Positions 19,249-27,542 of a stretch of 64,000 bases of DNA are shown piece after piece. Within the stretch, counting starts at the first letter, position 1. The number at the start of each line of letters is the position of its first letter. Both the position numbers and the translations under genes were made by a program. The notes below the pieces were generated by a model, which was not told the DNA's origin, did no database searches, and saw nothing but the letters and a program-made list of their open reading frames with translations. Source of the DNA: Acidimicrobiaceae bacterium (GTDB taxonomy: Bacteria; Actinomycetota; Acidimicrobiia; Acidimicrobiales; Aldehydirespiratoraceae); NCBI GenBank assembly GCA_026706815.1, contig JAPOYA010000044.1, forward strand, positions 1 through 64,000, read 5' to 3'.

Positions 19249-20475
19249 TCATGAGCCGGCGCGGATGCGGTCGAGCACCGGCAGGAGGTGGGAGGCGAAC
19301 CGCTCGGGATTCTCCGACATCGGGAAGTGGCCCAGCTCGGGCATTGCCGCGAAAGTAGACCCGGCGATGGCTTCGTGCGCCTCCCGACCTTTTTCGACCG
19401 TCGCGTTGGGGTCATAGTCGCCGGTGAGTATGTGGACGCCGACCTCGCTCGTGTCGATGAGTGACGCAGTGCTGCGGATGTCGAACTCCTCGATGTAGTA
19501 GGCGAGGTCGCCGATGAACACCGGCGGCCAGCCCGATGCATACGCCTGGATCGTCTCCTTGCGGAACTCGACCGGGGACTGTGGTGCTGTCATCCCCTCC
19601 ATCATCTTCGCCTTCGACTCGTTGGAGACCTGCGGGTGCCAGAACCCCGGAAAGTGATCGAGCCGACCACCGATGTGCAGCGCGCCCTGCAGCGCCACGA
19701 CCGCGCGGAAGAGGTCCGGGTGATGAAACGCCAAGTCGAGTGCGAGCAGGCCACCGACCGAGCACCCCATGAACACCGGCTGATCGAGCTCGAGCTCGGC
19801 CGAAAGCCCGGTGACGAGAGTCCGGAGGAACACACCCTCGAGCCGGTAGGGCGTCTCCCACCACCGCGGCCCGACCGGCGGCACCGACTTTCCGTGGAAG
19901 GGCAGGTCATAGGCGATCAGCCGGAAGTGATCGGTGATCTCCGGCATCTCGAACAGGTGGCGCCACTGCACCCCATGGGAGCCTGCGGTGTGCTGGAGCA
20001 GGAGCGGGATGCCGCACCCTGCCTCCTCCACATAGATCCGGTAGTCGGCGCCAACAAGGTCGAGGTTGACGTAGCGACCTGTCGGCGTCGCGGTGGGACG
20101 AACCAGAGGAGGCGCCGCATCCGGGCCAACGGCGCGAGCCAGTTCGACCGCCCGCTGCAGCGCAGGCATGTACTGCCACCAGAGGATCTCGTCGGAGTGG
20201 CGGCGGAGGCCGAGCAGCATCGCCGCCGACACGTCGTTGTGGAACGGGCGAGGCATCGCTGCGGTCATGCCGATCCAGAGGTCGTCGGGCATCGTCAGAA
20301 CGATCACGCCGTCGGCCGGCTCGGGGACGCCTGGCCGAGGATTGCCGTCCGCCATCGTGAAACCGGTCGCCCCCCTAGGCGTCTCGATTAAGAGACCGCC
20401 GCTCCAGCCACGCGCGGCGAGCGTGAACTCGCCGTCTGCCCTCACCCGCTCGACCCACTCCGACGTGGAAATCAC
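19249..20475 (-). CDS. Alpha/beta hydrolase with N-terminal SCP2-like extension
   Basis: A 408-residue protein. Residues 150-408 are an alpha/beta hydrolase: nucleophile elbow GCSVGG, the acid likely Asp in LTGDYDPNAT, and the catalytic His in PELGHFPMSENP. Residues 1-115 are an unusual extension whose pattern (FTLAARGWSGGLLIETP, DGVIVLTMPDDLWIGMTAA) looks like a sterol-carrier (SCP2) fold; this assignment is tentative. The GTG at 20475 has GGAGG 7 bases upstream. The next upstream gene is the CoA transferase. Possible roles are C-C hydrolase, esterase or thioesterase in the same pathway. Confidence 0.72.
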   Translation of the reverse strand: MISTSEWVERVRADGEFTLAARGWSGGLLIETPRGATGFTMADGNPRPGVPEPADGVIVLTMPDDLWIGMTAAMPRPFHNDVSAAMLLGLRRHSDEILWWQYMPALQRAVELARAVGPDAAPPLVRPTATPTGRYVNLDLVGADYRIYVEEAGCGIPLLLQHTAGSHGVQWRHLFEMPEITDHFRLIAYDLPFHGKSVPPVGPRWWETPYRLEGVFLRTLVTGLSAELELDQPVFMGCSVGGLLALDLAFHHPDLFRAVVALQGALHIGGRLDHFPGFWHPQVSNESKAKMMEGMTAPQSPVEFRKETIQAYASGWPPVFIGDLAYYIEEFDIRSTASLIDTSEVGVHILTGDYDPNATVEKGREAHEAIAGSTFAAMPELGHFPMSENPERFASHLLPVLDRIRAGS

Positions 20476-20540
20476 CGGCTTGCCTCCAGAACTGTGGAGA
20501 GGTCGGTCCCAGCCACGTCCCCCACCAGATCGGCCGGCCG

Positions 20541-20641
20541 GGAGCCGCCGCTCATCGCACCCCGACCCATCGAGAACCTCGAACTGCGGTCACCGGTCAC
20601 CGGAGCCACCGCTCATCCACCCCGACCCATCGAGAACCTCG
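20541..20641. repeat. Duplicated 3' tail of the CoA-transferase gene
   Basis: A 40-base segment at 20602-20641, encoding the last residues of the CoA transferase, recurs at 20541-20581 with one mismatch and one extra base, about 60 bases downstream of the first in transcription order. The second copy is untranslated. A small tandem duplication across the stop codon region. Confidence 0.7.
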
Positions 20642-21837
20642 TCCTGGTGTTCGCCGAGTTTCGGGGGCCGGCGGTAGATGCCTGTCGGGGTCGCGCTGAA
20701 CCGCATCGGCGTGTTGGGCAGGACCACAGGCCGCTCCGACCCGGGATGTTCGACGGCCACGAGCATGTCGCGGGCCCGCACATGCTCAGAGGCGAAGAGC
20801 GCCGGCGCGTCGTTCACCGGACCGACCGGCACCTCCCCGGCGAGCTTCTCGACGATCTCGTCCGTGGTGAGCGAACGGGACCAGGACTCCATGACCTCGT
20901 TGACCATCTCCCGGTTGTCAGCTCGACGGCGGGTCGTGCGGGTTCTGTCGTCTGTGACCAGATCCGGCCGGCCCAGCACCCCGCACATGAACTCCCACTG
21001 CCCGGGGGTCAGCGATGCGATCGCGCAGAGGCCGTCAGCCGTCGGGTAGATGTTGAACGGCGACAGTGAGGGATGCTCGGTCCCGCGCGGGGCCTGAATC
21101 TCGCCGCTGTAGGAGTAGCGCCAGGTAACCGACTCACAGAGCGCCATGATCGAATCCGTCATCGCAACGTCGACGAACTGCCCCTCGCCCGTGCGTTGGA
21201 CGTGGTGGAGCGCACCGAGAATGCCGACTGCGCACATCGTGGCCGGGTACAGGTCACCGATCGACGGGCCGGCGGCCACCCGGTGCTCGGCATCGATGCC
21301 GGTGCAGCTCACCAAGCCGCCCATAGCCTGTGCGACGACGTCGAAGGAGGGCCACTCGGCGTGCGGGCTCTCGCCTGTTCGAGGGTCGCCGAATCCCCGG
21401 ATGGCCGCGTAGACCAACGACGGGAATCGCTCGTGCAGCATCTCCCAGGACAGTCCGAGGCGTTCCATGACGCCCGCCTTGAAGTTCTCGACGAGGACGT
21501 CCGCAGATGCGAGCAGCCGCAGCAACTGCTCGACTGCCTCAGGATCCTTGAGGTCGAGCACGATCCCCCGCTTGTTGCGGTTGATGCTCGCGAAATAGCC
21601 GCCGTAGTGACGCTCCTCGTCGTCGTCGAGGAAGGGGCCGCTGAACCGGGGCAGATCCCCGCGGGGTGGTTCAACCTTGATCACGTCCGCGCCCATGTCC
21701 GCGAGGATCATCGTGCAGTACGGGCCTGCCAGTGCCTGGGTGAGATCGACGACGCGAACATCGGCGAGCGGGCCGGAACGCGCCGACAGCATCGCGGCGG
21801 CGACCTCGTGGCCGGCGAGGTGCGCGTCACCGCTCAT
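20590..21837 (-). CDS. Family III CoA transferase (CaiB/BaiF)
   Basis: A 415-residue transferase moving CoA between carboxylic acids. Family features are the N-terminal VRVVDLTQALAGPYCTMILA, GADVIKVEPP, NRNKRGIVLDLKDPE, and the catalytic Asp in AGPSIGDLYPATMCAVG. The ATG at 21837 is chosen because GGAGG stands 8 bases upstream; an upstream GTG has no comparable site. The conserved RTGEGQFVDVAM follows. Together with the acyl-CoA dehydrogenase just upstream it would activate and desaturate an organic acid. Confidence 0.9.
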   Translation of the reverse strand: MSGDAHLAGHEVAAAMLSARSGPLADVRVVDLTQALAGPYCTMILADMGADVIKVEPPRGDLPRFSGPFLDDDEERHYGGYFASINRNKRGIVLDLKDPEAVEQLLRLLASADVLVENFKAGVMERLGLSWEMLHERFPSLVYAAIRGFGDPRTGESPHAEWPSFDVVAQAMGGLVSCTGIDAEHRVAAGPSIGDLYPATMCAVGILGALHHVQRTGEGQFVDVAMTDSIMALCESVTWRYSYSGEIQAPRGTEHPSLSPFNIYPTADGLCAIASLTPGQWEFMCGVLGRPDLVTDDRTRTTRRRADNREMVNEVMESWSRSLTTDEIVEKLAGEVPVGPVNDAPALFASEHVRARDMLVAVEHPGSERPVVLPNTPMRFSATPTGIYRRPPKLGEHQDEVLDGSGWMSGGSGDR

Positions 21838-22024
21838 GGCGTCGGCCTCCGTTGAGCAGCACGATCCGCTCGAGTTCACAGACACGTCGCCGTGCTGATT
21901 CCGGCCCCAGTGCTGAAGCGAACCACTCCCGCATCATCGCGCCCGCCGGCGGGGTCTGTCGAAAGCACCCCGGTGCAAGCTGTGATCGTGCCGGCCGTCG
22001 CGCTCGGCCTTCTCCGCTCGACGA

Positions 22025-22054
22025 GGCGCCGGCCTAGGCGCCGGCCTAGGCGCC
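22025..22054. repeat. Short GC-rich tandem repeat
   Basis: GGCGCCGGCCTA occurs twice in tandem followed by GGCGCC, in the 250-base gap between the CoA-transferase and acyl-CoA dehydrogenase genes. It is self-complementary and can form several hairpins. No gene or clear terminator was found in the rest of this gap. Confidence 0.55.
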
Positions 22055-22088
22055 GAAGTCTGGAACCTCCACAGCTTCACGGCAGCCC

Positions 22089-23330
22089 CTAGCGCAGCGG
22101 GGTCGGCGGCAGGAGGCAATCGGACACGAGCCGGAGCATTATCTCGCTGGTCCCCTCGAAGATCTTGGTGAGGCGGGCGTCGCGCCAGTAGCGCTCGATC
22201 GGGAAGTCGGTGGTGTAGCCCGCGCCGCCGTGGATCTGCAACGCCTCGGAGGTGACTCGCTCAGCCGTCTCGGCAGCCAGGTACTTGACCATGGCGCCGT
22301 CCATGTCCGGCGAGGTGGTGTTCTCGTAGCCGCCCATGTCGGTGTTGGCTGCGACCTGGTACATCAGCGCGCGGCAGGCCTCGACCTCTGTGGCCATCTT
22401 GGCGATCTTGAAGCGGGTGACCTGGAAGTCGCCGATCGGCCGCCCGAACTGCTCGCGTTCCTGCACATACGCCACCGAGTCCTCGAGTGCGCCTCGGGCA
22501 AGGCCGATCGAGCGGGCCGCGGTGTGGATCCGTGGAACGGCCATGCCCCGAGCAGCTCGAATGAACCCGGCCTTCGGATCGGCGTCGCGGTGGCCTCGTT
22601 GCTCGCGCTCGAAGCCGATCAGCCCGTCGTCGGGCACGAAGCAGTCGTTGAACGACAGGTCGAAGGTGTGCCATCCGTGGTAGCCGATCTTGCGGATCGG
22701 GTTGCCGGTGCAGCCGTCGGGGAACGCTCCCGGCTCCTTGTGGAGGATGAATCGGCGGATGCCGCTGTGCCGATTGCCTGGGTCGTACGGGGTCGTGCGG
22801 GCGACGACGAGGATCGCGTTCGACTGGTCGGCGAACGTGCACCACATCTTCTGGCCGTTGAGGAGCCAGCCATCGTCGACCTTGTCGGCGCGGGTTCGGA
22901 GCGAAGCGATGTCGGATCCGGCGTCAGGCTCGCTCATGGCGAAACTGCCGAGCCACTCGCCCCGAGCGGCTAGCGGGTAGTACAGCTCCTTCTGGGACGG
23001 GTCGAGGGCGGCGGCCATTTGGGACCGGGCGATGATCGACGCGACCGACATCCACGCCCGCGCGAGTTCTTCGGTGATGAGGGCGTATTCGAGCACGCCG
23101 AGGCCGAGGCCGCCGTACTTGTCAGGAGCCATGATCCCGAAGAAGCCGAGCTCCCCCATCTCCGCTCGCATCTCCTCGGGGATCATGCCGTGAAGGGGAT
23201 CGAGCTCATTGGCGACCGGCAGCACCTTGCTCATCGCGAACTCGCGGGCCATCTCCTGGATCGCGACCCGCTCGTCGGTTCGGTACGGCGCCGGAATCGG
23301 CGGCCGAGGATCAACGATCTGGCGAGGCAT
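22089..23330 (-). CDS. Acyl-CoA dehydrogenase
   Basis: A 413-residue FAD enzyme. It shows APDKYGGLGLGVLEY, SFAMSEPDAGSD, GQKMWCTFADQSN, REQFGRPIGDFQ, LQIHGGAGYTTDFPIER and IFEGTSEIMLR; the Glu of FEGT is the catalytic base position of short/medium-chain enzymes. It introduces a 2,3 double bond into an acyl-CoA and would pass electrons to ETF. GGAG is 5 bases before the ATG. First gene of the minus-strand run leading to the CoA transferase and hydrolase; tRNA-Leu lies just upstream. Confidence 0.93.
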   Translation of the reverse strand: MPRQIVDPRPPIPAPYRTDERVAIQEMAREFAMSKVLPVANELDPLHGMIPEEMRAEMGELGFFGIMAPDKYGGLGLGVLEYALITEELARAWMSVASIIARSQMAAALDPSQKELYYPLAARGEWLGSFAMSEPDAGSDIASLRTRADKVDDGWLLNGQKMWCTFADQSNAILVVARTTPYDPGNRHSGIRRFILHKEPGAFPDGCTGNPIRKIGYHGWHTFDLSFNDCFVPDDGLIGFEREQRGHRDADPKAGFIRAARGMAVPRIHTAARSIGLARGALEDSVAYVQEREQFGRPIGDFQVTRFKIAKMATEVEACRALMYQVAANTDMGGYENTTSPDMDGAMVKYLAAETAERVTSEALQIHGGAGYTTDFPIERYWRDARLTKIFEGTSEIMLRLVSDCLLPPTPLR

Positions 23331-23355
23331 CAGTGCTCCTCCCGCCCCTTGGTGG

Positions 23356-23440
23356 TGTCGGAGGGGGGACTTGAACCCCCACGCCCATAACGGGCACTAG
23401 CCCCTCAAGCTAGCGCGTCTGCCAATTCCGCCACTCCGAC
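23356..23440 (-). tRNA. tRNA-Leu (anticodon GAG)
   Basis: An 85-nt class II tRNA. Acceptor arms GTCGGAG/CTCCGAC pair perfectly, the D-arm has TGGCGGAATTGGCAGACGC, the anticodon loop reads TTGAGGG, there is a long variable arm, and the T-loop has GGTTCAAGTCC. The discriminator is A and CCA is encoded at 23353-23355. Confidence 0.95.
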
Positions 23441-23564
23441 GTGGCCAACCAAGAGATGGATGCGAGAAACGAGCCTAGCGGCCTGTCCAGGCTGCCCCAC
23501 TCGGAATCATCGCAGCGAGAACAACCGTTGTTTTGCGGCGAGTTGTCTGGAACGATGGCAGTTG

Positions 23565-23795
23565 ATGGATCCCGACGTCCCCGACCTGGATCGGTCATTC
23601 CTCCCGGTCCTCAACGAAGCGCTCACCCGGCATGCCGACCGACTGTGTGCCGTCTTCGGCGACGATCGTCGGACCTATGCCGATATCGACCATGCGTCAG
23701 CTCGTGTTGCAAACGCTCTGATCCGCGACGGCTTCGAGCCGGGACAGCACGGTGCGGTCTACAGCCGAAACAGTGTCGAGGCGGTCGACGACGAG
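23565..23795 (+). pseudogene. N-terminal stub of an acyl-CoA synthetase/AMP-ligase
   Basis: From the ATG at 23565 about 75 codons read as the start of an AMP-dependent acyl-CoA ligase: LNEALTRHADRLCAVFGDDR, RTYADIDHASARVANAL, GFEPGQHGAVYSRNSVEAV. Homology stops near 23795, where the frame runs antisense into the TetR gene, and it ends at 24014. The family is over 500 residues, so this is a truncated remnant, probably cut by the event that placed the TetR gene here. No catalytic motif remains. Confidence 0.65.
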
Positions 23796-24386
23796 TCCGA
23801 GGAAGTGGGCGAACGCCCTCGATGCGTCAAAACCGTCGGGGTCTACCAGCCACTGGTAGCCGATGCCCCGAAGGCCCGCGACGATGAATGCCGCTTCGTC
23901 CGCGGCGTCGAGATCGACTGCGACCGAACCCTCCGCCTGCCCCGCCTCGACCCACTTCGCGAATGTCGCTCGTTGCTCTTCATGGAACCTGCCGAAACGG
24001 TCGCGCAGGAATGACTCATCGCCTCGGCCCTCGAACATCAACGCGTACAGCACCCGCACGCCCCGGGAGTTCTTGTCGATCTGACGTTGGATCGCTTCGA
24101 GGGTCGCCGCGATTCGGTCGAGAGCAGTCGCGGACTCGTCGGGCTCGGGAACCGAGCGGTGACTCCAGTCACGGACGAGCTGAACGAGCAGTTCCTCGAC
24201 GAGGCCCTCTTTTGAGCCGAACCGCACCGTCACGAGGGAGCGGCTGTAACCCGATCGCTCCCCGATCGCGGCGAAGGTCATCGCCGATATCCCACCCTCG
24301 AGCACGAGCTCGCCGGCCGCACGCAGGAGTGCCTCGGTCGACTCCTCGCGCCGCTCCTTCTGTCGTGTGCGCTCGACAATCGCCAT
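23697..24386 (-). CDS. TetR-family transcriptional regulator
   Basis: A 229-residue repressor. The N-terminal helix-turn-helix (residues 10-57) reads LLRAAGELVLEGGISAMTF, AAIGERSGYSRSLVTVRFGSKEGL. The C-terminal ligand-binding domain contains VLYALMFEGRG and AAFIVAGLRGIGYQWLVDPD. The ATG at 24386 is the first start consistent with the domain. Its last 30-odd codons extend into the ligase fragment on the other strand, so the native C-terminus may have been altered. It faces the P450 operon and is its likely regulator. Confidence 0.88.
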   Translation of the reverse strand: MAIVERTRQKERREESTEALLRAAGELVLEGGISAMTFAAIGERSGYSRSLVTVRFGSKEGLVEELLVQLVRDWSHRSVPEPDESATALDRIAATLEAIQRQIDKNSRGVRVLYALMFEGRGDESFLRDRFGRFHEEQRATFAKWVEAGQAEGSVAVDLDAADEAAFIVAGLRGIGYQWLVDPDGFDASRAFAHFLGLVVDRLDTVSAVDRTVLSRLEAVADQSVCNTS

Positions 24387-24425
24387 TGTTCCCAGACTAC
24401 ACATCGGCACGCCGTATGTAGCCGA

Positions 24426-24455
24426 TTGACAAGCAAGAACTAGTTGCACAACAAT
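24426..24455 (+). promoter_or_regulatory. Promoter of the isomerase-P450 operon
   Basis: A consensus TTGACA (24426-24431), an 18-base spacer and AACAAT (24450-24455) precede the ATG at 24463 by 7 bases. This predicts a leaderless transcript, in agreement with the absence of a ribosome-binding site before that ATG. It lies between the TetR gene and its presumed target, and contains the small inverted repeat GCAA/TTGC. Confidence 0.6.
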
Positions 24456-24462
24456 AAGCCCT

Positions 24463-25266
24463 ATGACCGTTGAGGCCGTCGCTGCGCTCACCGCCTTCCA
24501 GGATCGCATCATCGAAACCGCCTCCTCGTTCAGCGAGCCGGAGTGGAACGCTCCCTCCGCAGCGCCGGGCTGGCTGGTGCGCGATGTCATCTCCCACCTC
24601 GCCGTCGGGGCGCGGGCGCTCATCGACCCGCTGCCGCTGCCCGAAGACGCCGTCGATCCGCCGGAAAACCGCGAGCGCCAACACGACATGCATGTAGCCC
24701 TCCGGCGGTCATGGACCACAGCCGAAGTGCTCGAGGAGTTCATGTCTTTCGCTGCCCAGCGGCTCGAGCGCATTCCCGCCTTCCAGAACGAACCGCTGGC
24801 CTCGAACGAGATAGAGATCCCCGGACTCGGAGCGTACCCCATGCACGCGGTCGCCAACGCCCTGGCCTTCGACTACTACTGCCATCTCTACCACGACATT
24901 TGCGAACCCGGCGGACCGATCTACCGGGACCTGCCCGAGCCCGCCCACGACGAGCTCTACCCGGTCGTCCAATGGATGATGTGGGGCTTGCCCCAGATGC
25001 AGGGTCCCGAACTGGACAACGCGCTGTTCGCCCCCCTCACCCTTGACCTCACCGGTCCGGGAGCCGGCTCGTGGACCATCACCCGCCCCGATCCCGAAGG
25101 CGGCCTCGTCGTCGCCGAGACGGGAGGCGGCGACGTCGTTGTCACGTCGGCTGCCTCCGACTTCGTGTCTTGGGGAACCCGCCGCTCCTGTTGGCGCAAC
25201 TCATGTACCGTCGAAGGCGACTCGGCCGCGGCCACCGCCTTTCTCGCAACCTTGGACATCGTCTAA
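24463..25266 (+). CDS. DinB-fold, maleylpyruvate isomerase (mycothiol-dependent)-like protein
   Basis: A 267-residue protein of the MDMPI/DinB group. The N-terminal four-helix bundle includes FSEPEWNAPSAAPGWLVRDV then ISHLAVGARALI, where His of SHL is the first metal-site ligand; further candidate ligands are H-containing segments HAVANALAFDYYCHLYHD. The C-terminal half (VAETGGGDVVVTSAASDF) resembles the SCP2-like domain of MDMPI proteins. Members are mycothiol-dependent enzymes, many of unknown substrate. First gene of a seven-gene operon; the next RBS overlaps its stop region. Confidence 0.72.
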   Translation: MTVEAVAALTAFQDRIIETASSFSEPEWNAPSAAPGWLVRDVISHLAVGARALIDPLPLPEDAVDPPENRERQHDMHVALRRSWTTAEVLEEFMSFAAQRLERIPAFQNEPLASNEIEIPGLGAYPMHAVANALAFDYYCHLYHDICEPGGPIYRDLPEPAHDELYPVVQWMMWGLPQMQGPELDNALFAPLTLDLTGPGAGSWTITRPDPEGGLVVAETGGGDVVVTSAASDFVSWGTRRSCWRNSCTVEGDSAAATAFLATLDIV

Positions 25267-25276
25267 AGGAGTCCCG

Positions 25277-26536
25277 ATGACCCTTCAACCCGGTGACGTC
25301 AACCTCGCGAGCAACAACGACCTTTCGGCGATCGACGCAGGAGTGCCGTACGAATACCTCGCGGTGCTGCGTCGCGAGGCTCCCGTCTTCTGGAATCCGC
25401 CACCGCTCGATGGAGCGGCGATCTTCGAGCTCGGCGACGCCTACGAGCCGATCGGCTTCTGGGTCTTGAGCAAGTACGACGACGTGGCGATGGCCTCGAA
25501 AGACACCGACCGCTTCTCTGCGTGGGAGAACAGCGTCCTCTGGATCGACGTCAAGCAGAGCGATATGGCGCTTGCCTCTCAGCGTGCCGGGATGATGGGC
25601 ATGGACCCGCCCGACCACACGCAGTTCCGGCGCCTCGTCCAGCCTGGTTTCACACCTCGCTCGATCAGCGCACTCGAACCCCACATCCGCGAGCAGGCCG
25701 CCGAAGTGATCGGCGAACTGGCCGGACGCGATCATGCGGAGTTCGTGTTCGAGGTTGCATCGGAGCTCCCGATGATCCTCCTCTGCGAGATGATGGGGAT
25801 CCCCCAAGAGAGGCGCGACGAATACATGTCCCTCGGGAACGCCACGGCGAGCTTCGAGTTCAACGACAGCTTCGTCGAAGACCAGATCAACCTGTTCCTG
25901 ATGCTCGACGACGTCGTCAAGACGGTCACCGACGCTCCCGACGACACCCTGATCTCGAAGTACGTACACGGTGAAGTCGACGGTCGCAAGCTCTCCCCCG
26001 GCGAGATAACCCAGTTCTTCCAGACCCTGTCGATCGCCGGCCACGAGACCACCCGCAACACGACTGCGCACTTCGTGCGGCTCATGGACGAGCACCCTGG
26101 TCAAAAAACACTGCTCCTTGAGGACCTGGAGGGTCGACTGCCCAACGCCATCGAAGAGGTGCTGCGCTTCTCCCCGCCGGTGATGCAGTTCTGCCGTACC
26201 GCGACCGAAGACGTCGAGTTGCGCGGGGAGACAATCCGCAAAGGCGACAAGGTCTACATGTCGTACGTCTCCGCCAACCGCGACGAAGAGGTCTTCCACG
26301 ACCCCGACACGTTCGACATCCTGCGCTCGAACGCCGGCAAACACCTCGCCTTCGGCACGGGCGCCCACTTCTGTCTCGGCGCAAGCCTGGCCCGCCTCCA
26401 GCTTCGCTGTGTGCTGTCCGAGCTGTACACCCAACTGCCCGACATCTCCCTGGCCGAGTCGCCCACCCCGATGTACAGCGTCTGGTTCAACGCCCTCAAC
26501 GAGATGCCCGTCCGAACTTGCCCGGTCGCCCACTGA
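25277..26536 (+). CDS. Cytochrome P450
   Basis: A 419-residue soluble bacterial P450. The I-helix oxygen-activation motif is AGHETT (254-259), the K-helix ExxR is E294-x-x-R297 in EEVLRF, and the haem loop FGTGAHFCLG places the thiolate ligand at C366. AAGGAG precedes the ATG by 5 bases. The GHETTRN segment resembles steroid/terpenoid-hydroxylating actinobacterial families (CYP124/125-like), but substrate cannot be assigned. Its stop overlaps the next start as TGATG. Ferredoxin and reductase partners are not in this operon. Confidence 0.95.
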   Translation: MTLQPGDVNLASNNDLSAIDAGVPYEYLAVLRREAPVFWNPPPLDGAAIFELGDAYEPIGFWVLSKYDDVAMASKDTDRFSAWENSVLWIDVKQSDMALASQRAGMMGMDPPDHTQFRRLVQPGFTPRSISALEPHIREQAAEVIGELAGRDHAEFVFEVASELPMILLCEMMGIPQERRDEYMSLGNATASFEFNDSFVEDQINLFLMLDDVVKTVTDAPDDTLISKYVHGEVDGRKLSPGEITQFFQTLSIAGHETTRNTTAHFVRLMDEHPGQKTLLLEDLEGRLPNAIEEVLRFSPPVMQFCRTATEDVELRGETIRKGDKVYMSYVSANRDEEVFHDPDTFDILRSNAGKHLAFGTGAHFCLGASLARLQLRCVLSELYTQLPDISLAESPTPMYSVWFNALNEMPVRTCPVAH

Positions 26537-27027
26537 TGGCCGTCGACGTCGACTTCGACTCCTTCCCCGTCGCCTCCAAGGGCAACCGCTTCGAGGATTT
26601 CAGCGAGGGCCGGACGTTCCCCCACCACTGGGGTCGCACCATCACCGCCGGTGACAACGCCATCTTCTCGACGGCGACATGCAATTGGAACCCGATGCAT
26701 CTCAACGCCGAGTACGCAAAAGCCCACGGCCACGACGACGTTGTGGTCAACCCGATGCTGGTCTTGTGCACTGTCGTCGGCCTGTCGGTCGAGGACCTCA
26801 GCGAATCGGGCGGTCCGTTCCTGGGCATGAGCGACGTCGTCTTCCATCGCCCGGTCCATCCCGGTGACACGTTGACGGCGTCTTCGTCTGTGACCGAGGC
26901 GCGTGAGTCCGCCAGCCGTCCCAATGCGGGTGTCGTCACATGGCACACGAAGGCCCACAACCAGCGCGGCGAGCTCGTCGTGGACTACCGTCGCACCAAC
27001 CTTGTCGTGAAGCGGGGGAACCCATGA
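26536..27027 (+). CDS. MaoC-like hotdog dehydratase 1
   Basis: A 163-residue single hotdog domain. FEDFSEGRTFPHHWGRTITAG is the typical MaoC entry, and D-x-N-x-x-H of enoyl-CoA hydratase 2 is represented by NWNPMHLNAEYA (Asn and His kept). FRRPVHPGDTL-type motif appears as FHRPVHPGDTL. It probably hydrates an enoyl-CoA, perhaps as a heterodimer with the adjacent MaoC protein. Start fixed by TGATG overlap with the P450 and ATGA overlap with the next gene. Confidence 0.87.
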   Translation: MAVDVDFDSFPVASKGNRFEDFSEGRTFPHHWGRTITAGDNAIFSTATCNWNPMHLNAEYAKAHGHDDVVVNPMLVLCTVVGLSVEDLSESGGPFLGMSDVVFHRPVHPGDTLTASSSVTEARESASRPNAGVVTWHTKAHNQRGELVVDYRRTNLVVKRGNP

Positions 27028-27542
27028 CCGCTCACGTTCACCTGACCGGCGACGGCAACTACTTCGAGGACTTCGAGGTCGGCCGGCGCATGCGCCACGC
27101 TCGCAGCGCCACCATCGACGAGGTCGAGAACAACTTCATCTCCAAACAGGTGATGAACACCGCGCAGGCCCACTGGAACGAGGCGATTACGGCCGGTTCC
27201 TCCTTCGGCGACGGCCGGCTGGTGTTCGGCCTCGTCACCGGGTCGATGACCGTCGGGCTCACGAGCCAGGACACCGCCGAGAACGCCCTGGCCGAGCTTG
27301 GGCTCGACAACGTGCGCTTCCGAAAGCCCGTGCATCACGGCGATACATTGACGGCCTACACCGAAGTTCTCGCCGCCGGCCCGGCCGACTGTCGTGACGA
27401 CGCCGGCGTCGTGCGATTCAGGCACTGGGGCCGCAATCAGCACGGCGACGTCGTCTGCGAACTCGAGCGAACCGTGCTGATCAAGCGTGCCGGCCATTGG
27501 CGCCGCGACGCTGCGAGCAGAGAAGAGGTCGTCAGCCCATGA
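27024..27542 (+). CDS. MaoC-like hotdog dehydratase 2
   Basis: A 172-residue paralogue of the preceding gene: YFEDFEVGRRMRHARSATI, then AQAHWNEAITAGSSFGDGR and FRKPVHHGDTLTAY. The hydratase Asp/His region differs (HWNEA), suggesting one of the two proteins may be structural, as in heteromeric hydratases of steroid degradation, or that the pair acts on a branched substrate such as mesaconyl-CoA. ATGA overlaps on both sides imply tight co-translation. Confidence 0.85.
   Translation: MTAHVHLTGDGNYFEDFEVGRRMRHARSATIDEVENNFISKQVMNTAQAHWNEAITAGSSFGDGRLVFGLVTGSMTVGLTSQDTAENALAELGLDNVRFRKPVHHGDTLTAYTEVLAAGPADCRDDAGVVRFRHWGRNQHGDVVCELERTVLIKRAGHWRRDAASREEVVSP

Noticed and set aside
25142-26533. 463-residue minus-strand frame opposite the P450 gene
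   Set aside because: Shadow frame; the P450 has all haem and I-helix motifs and couples to its neighbours.
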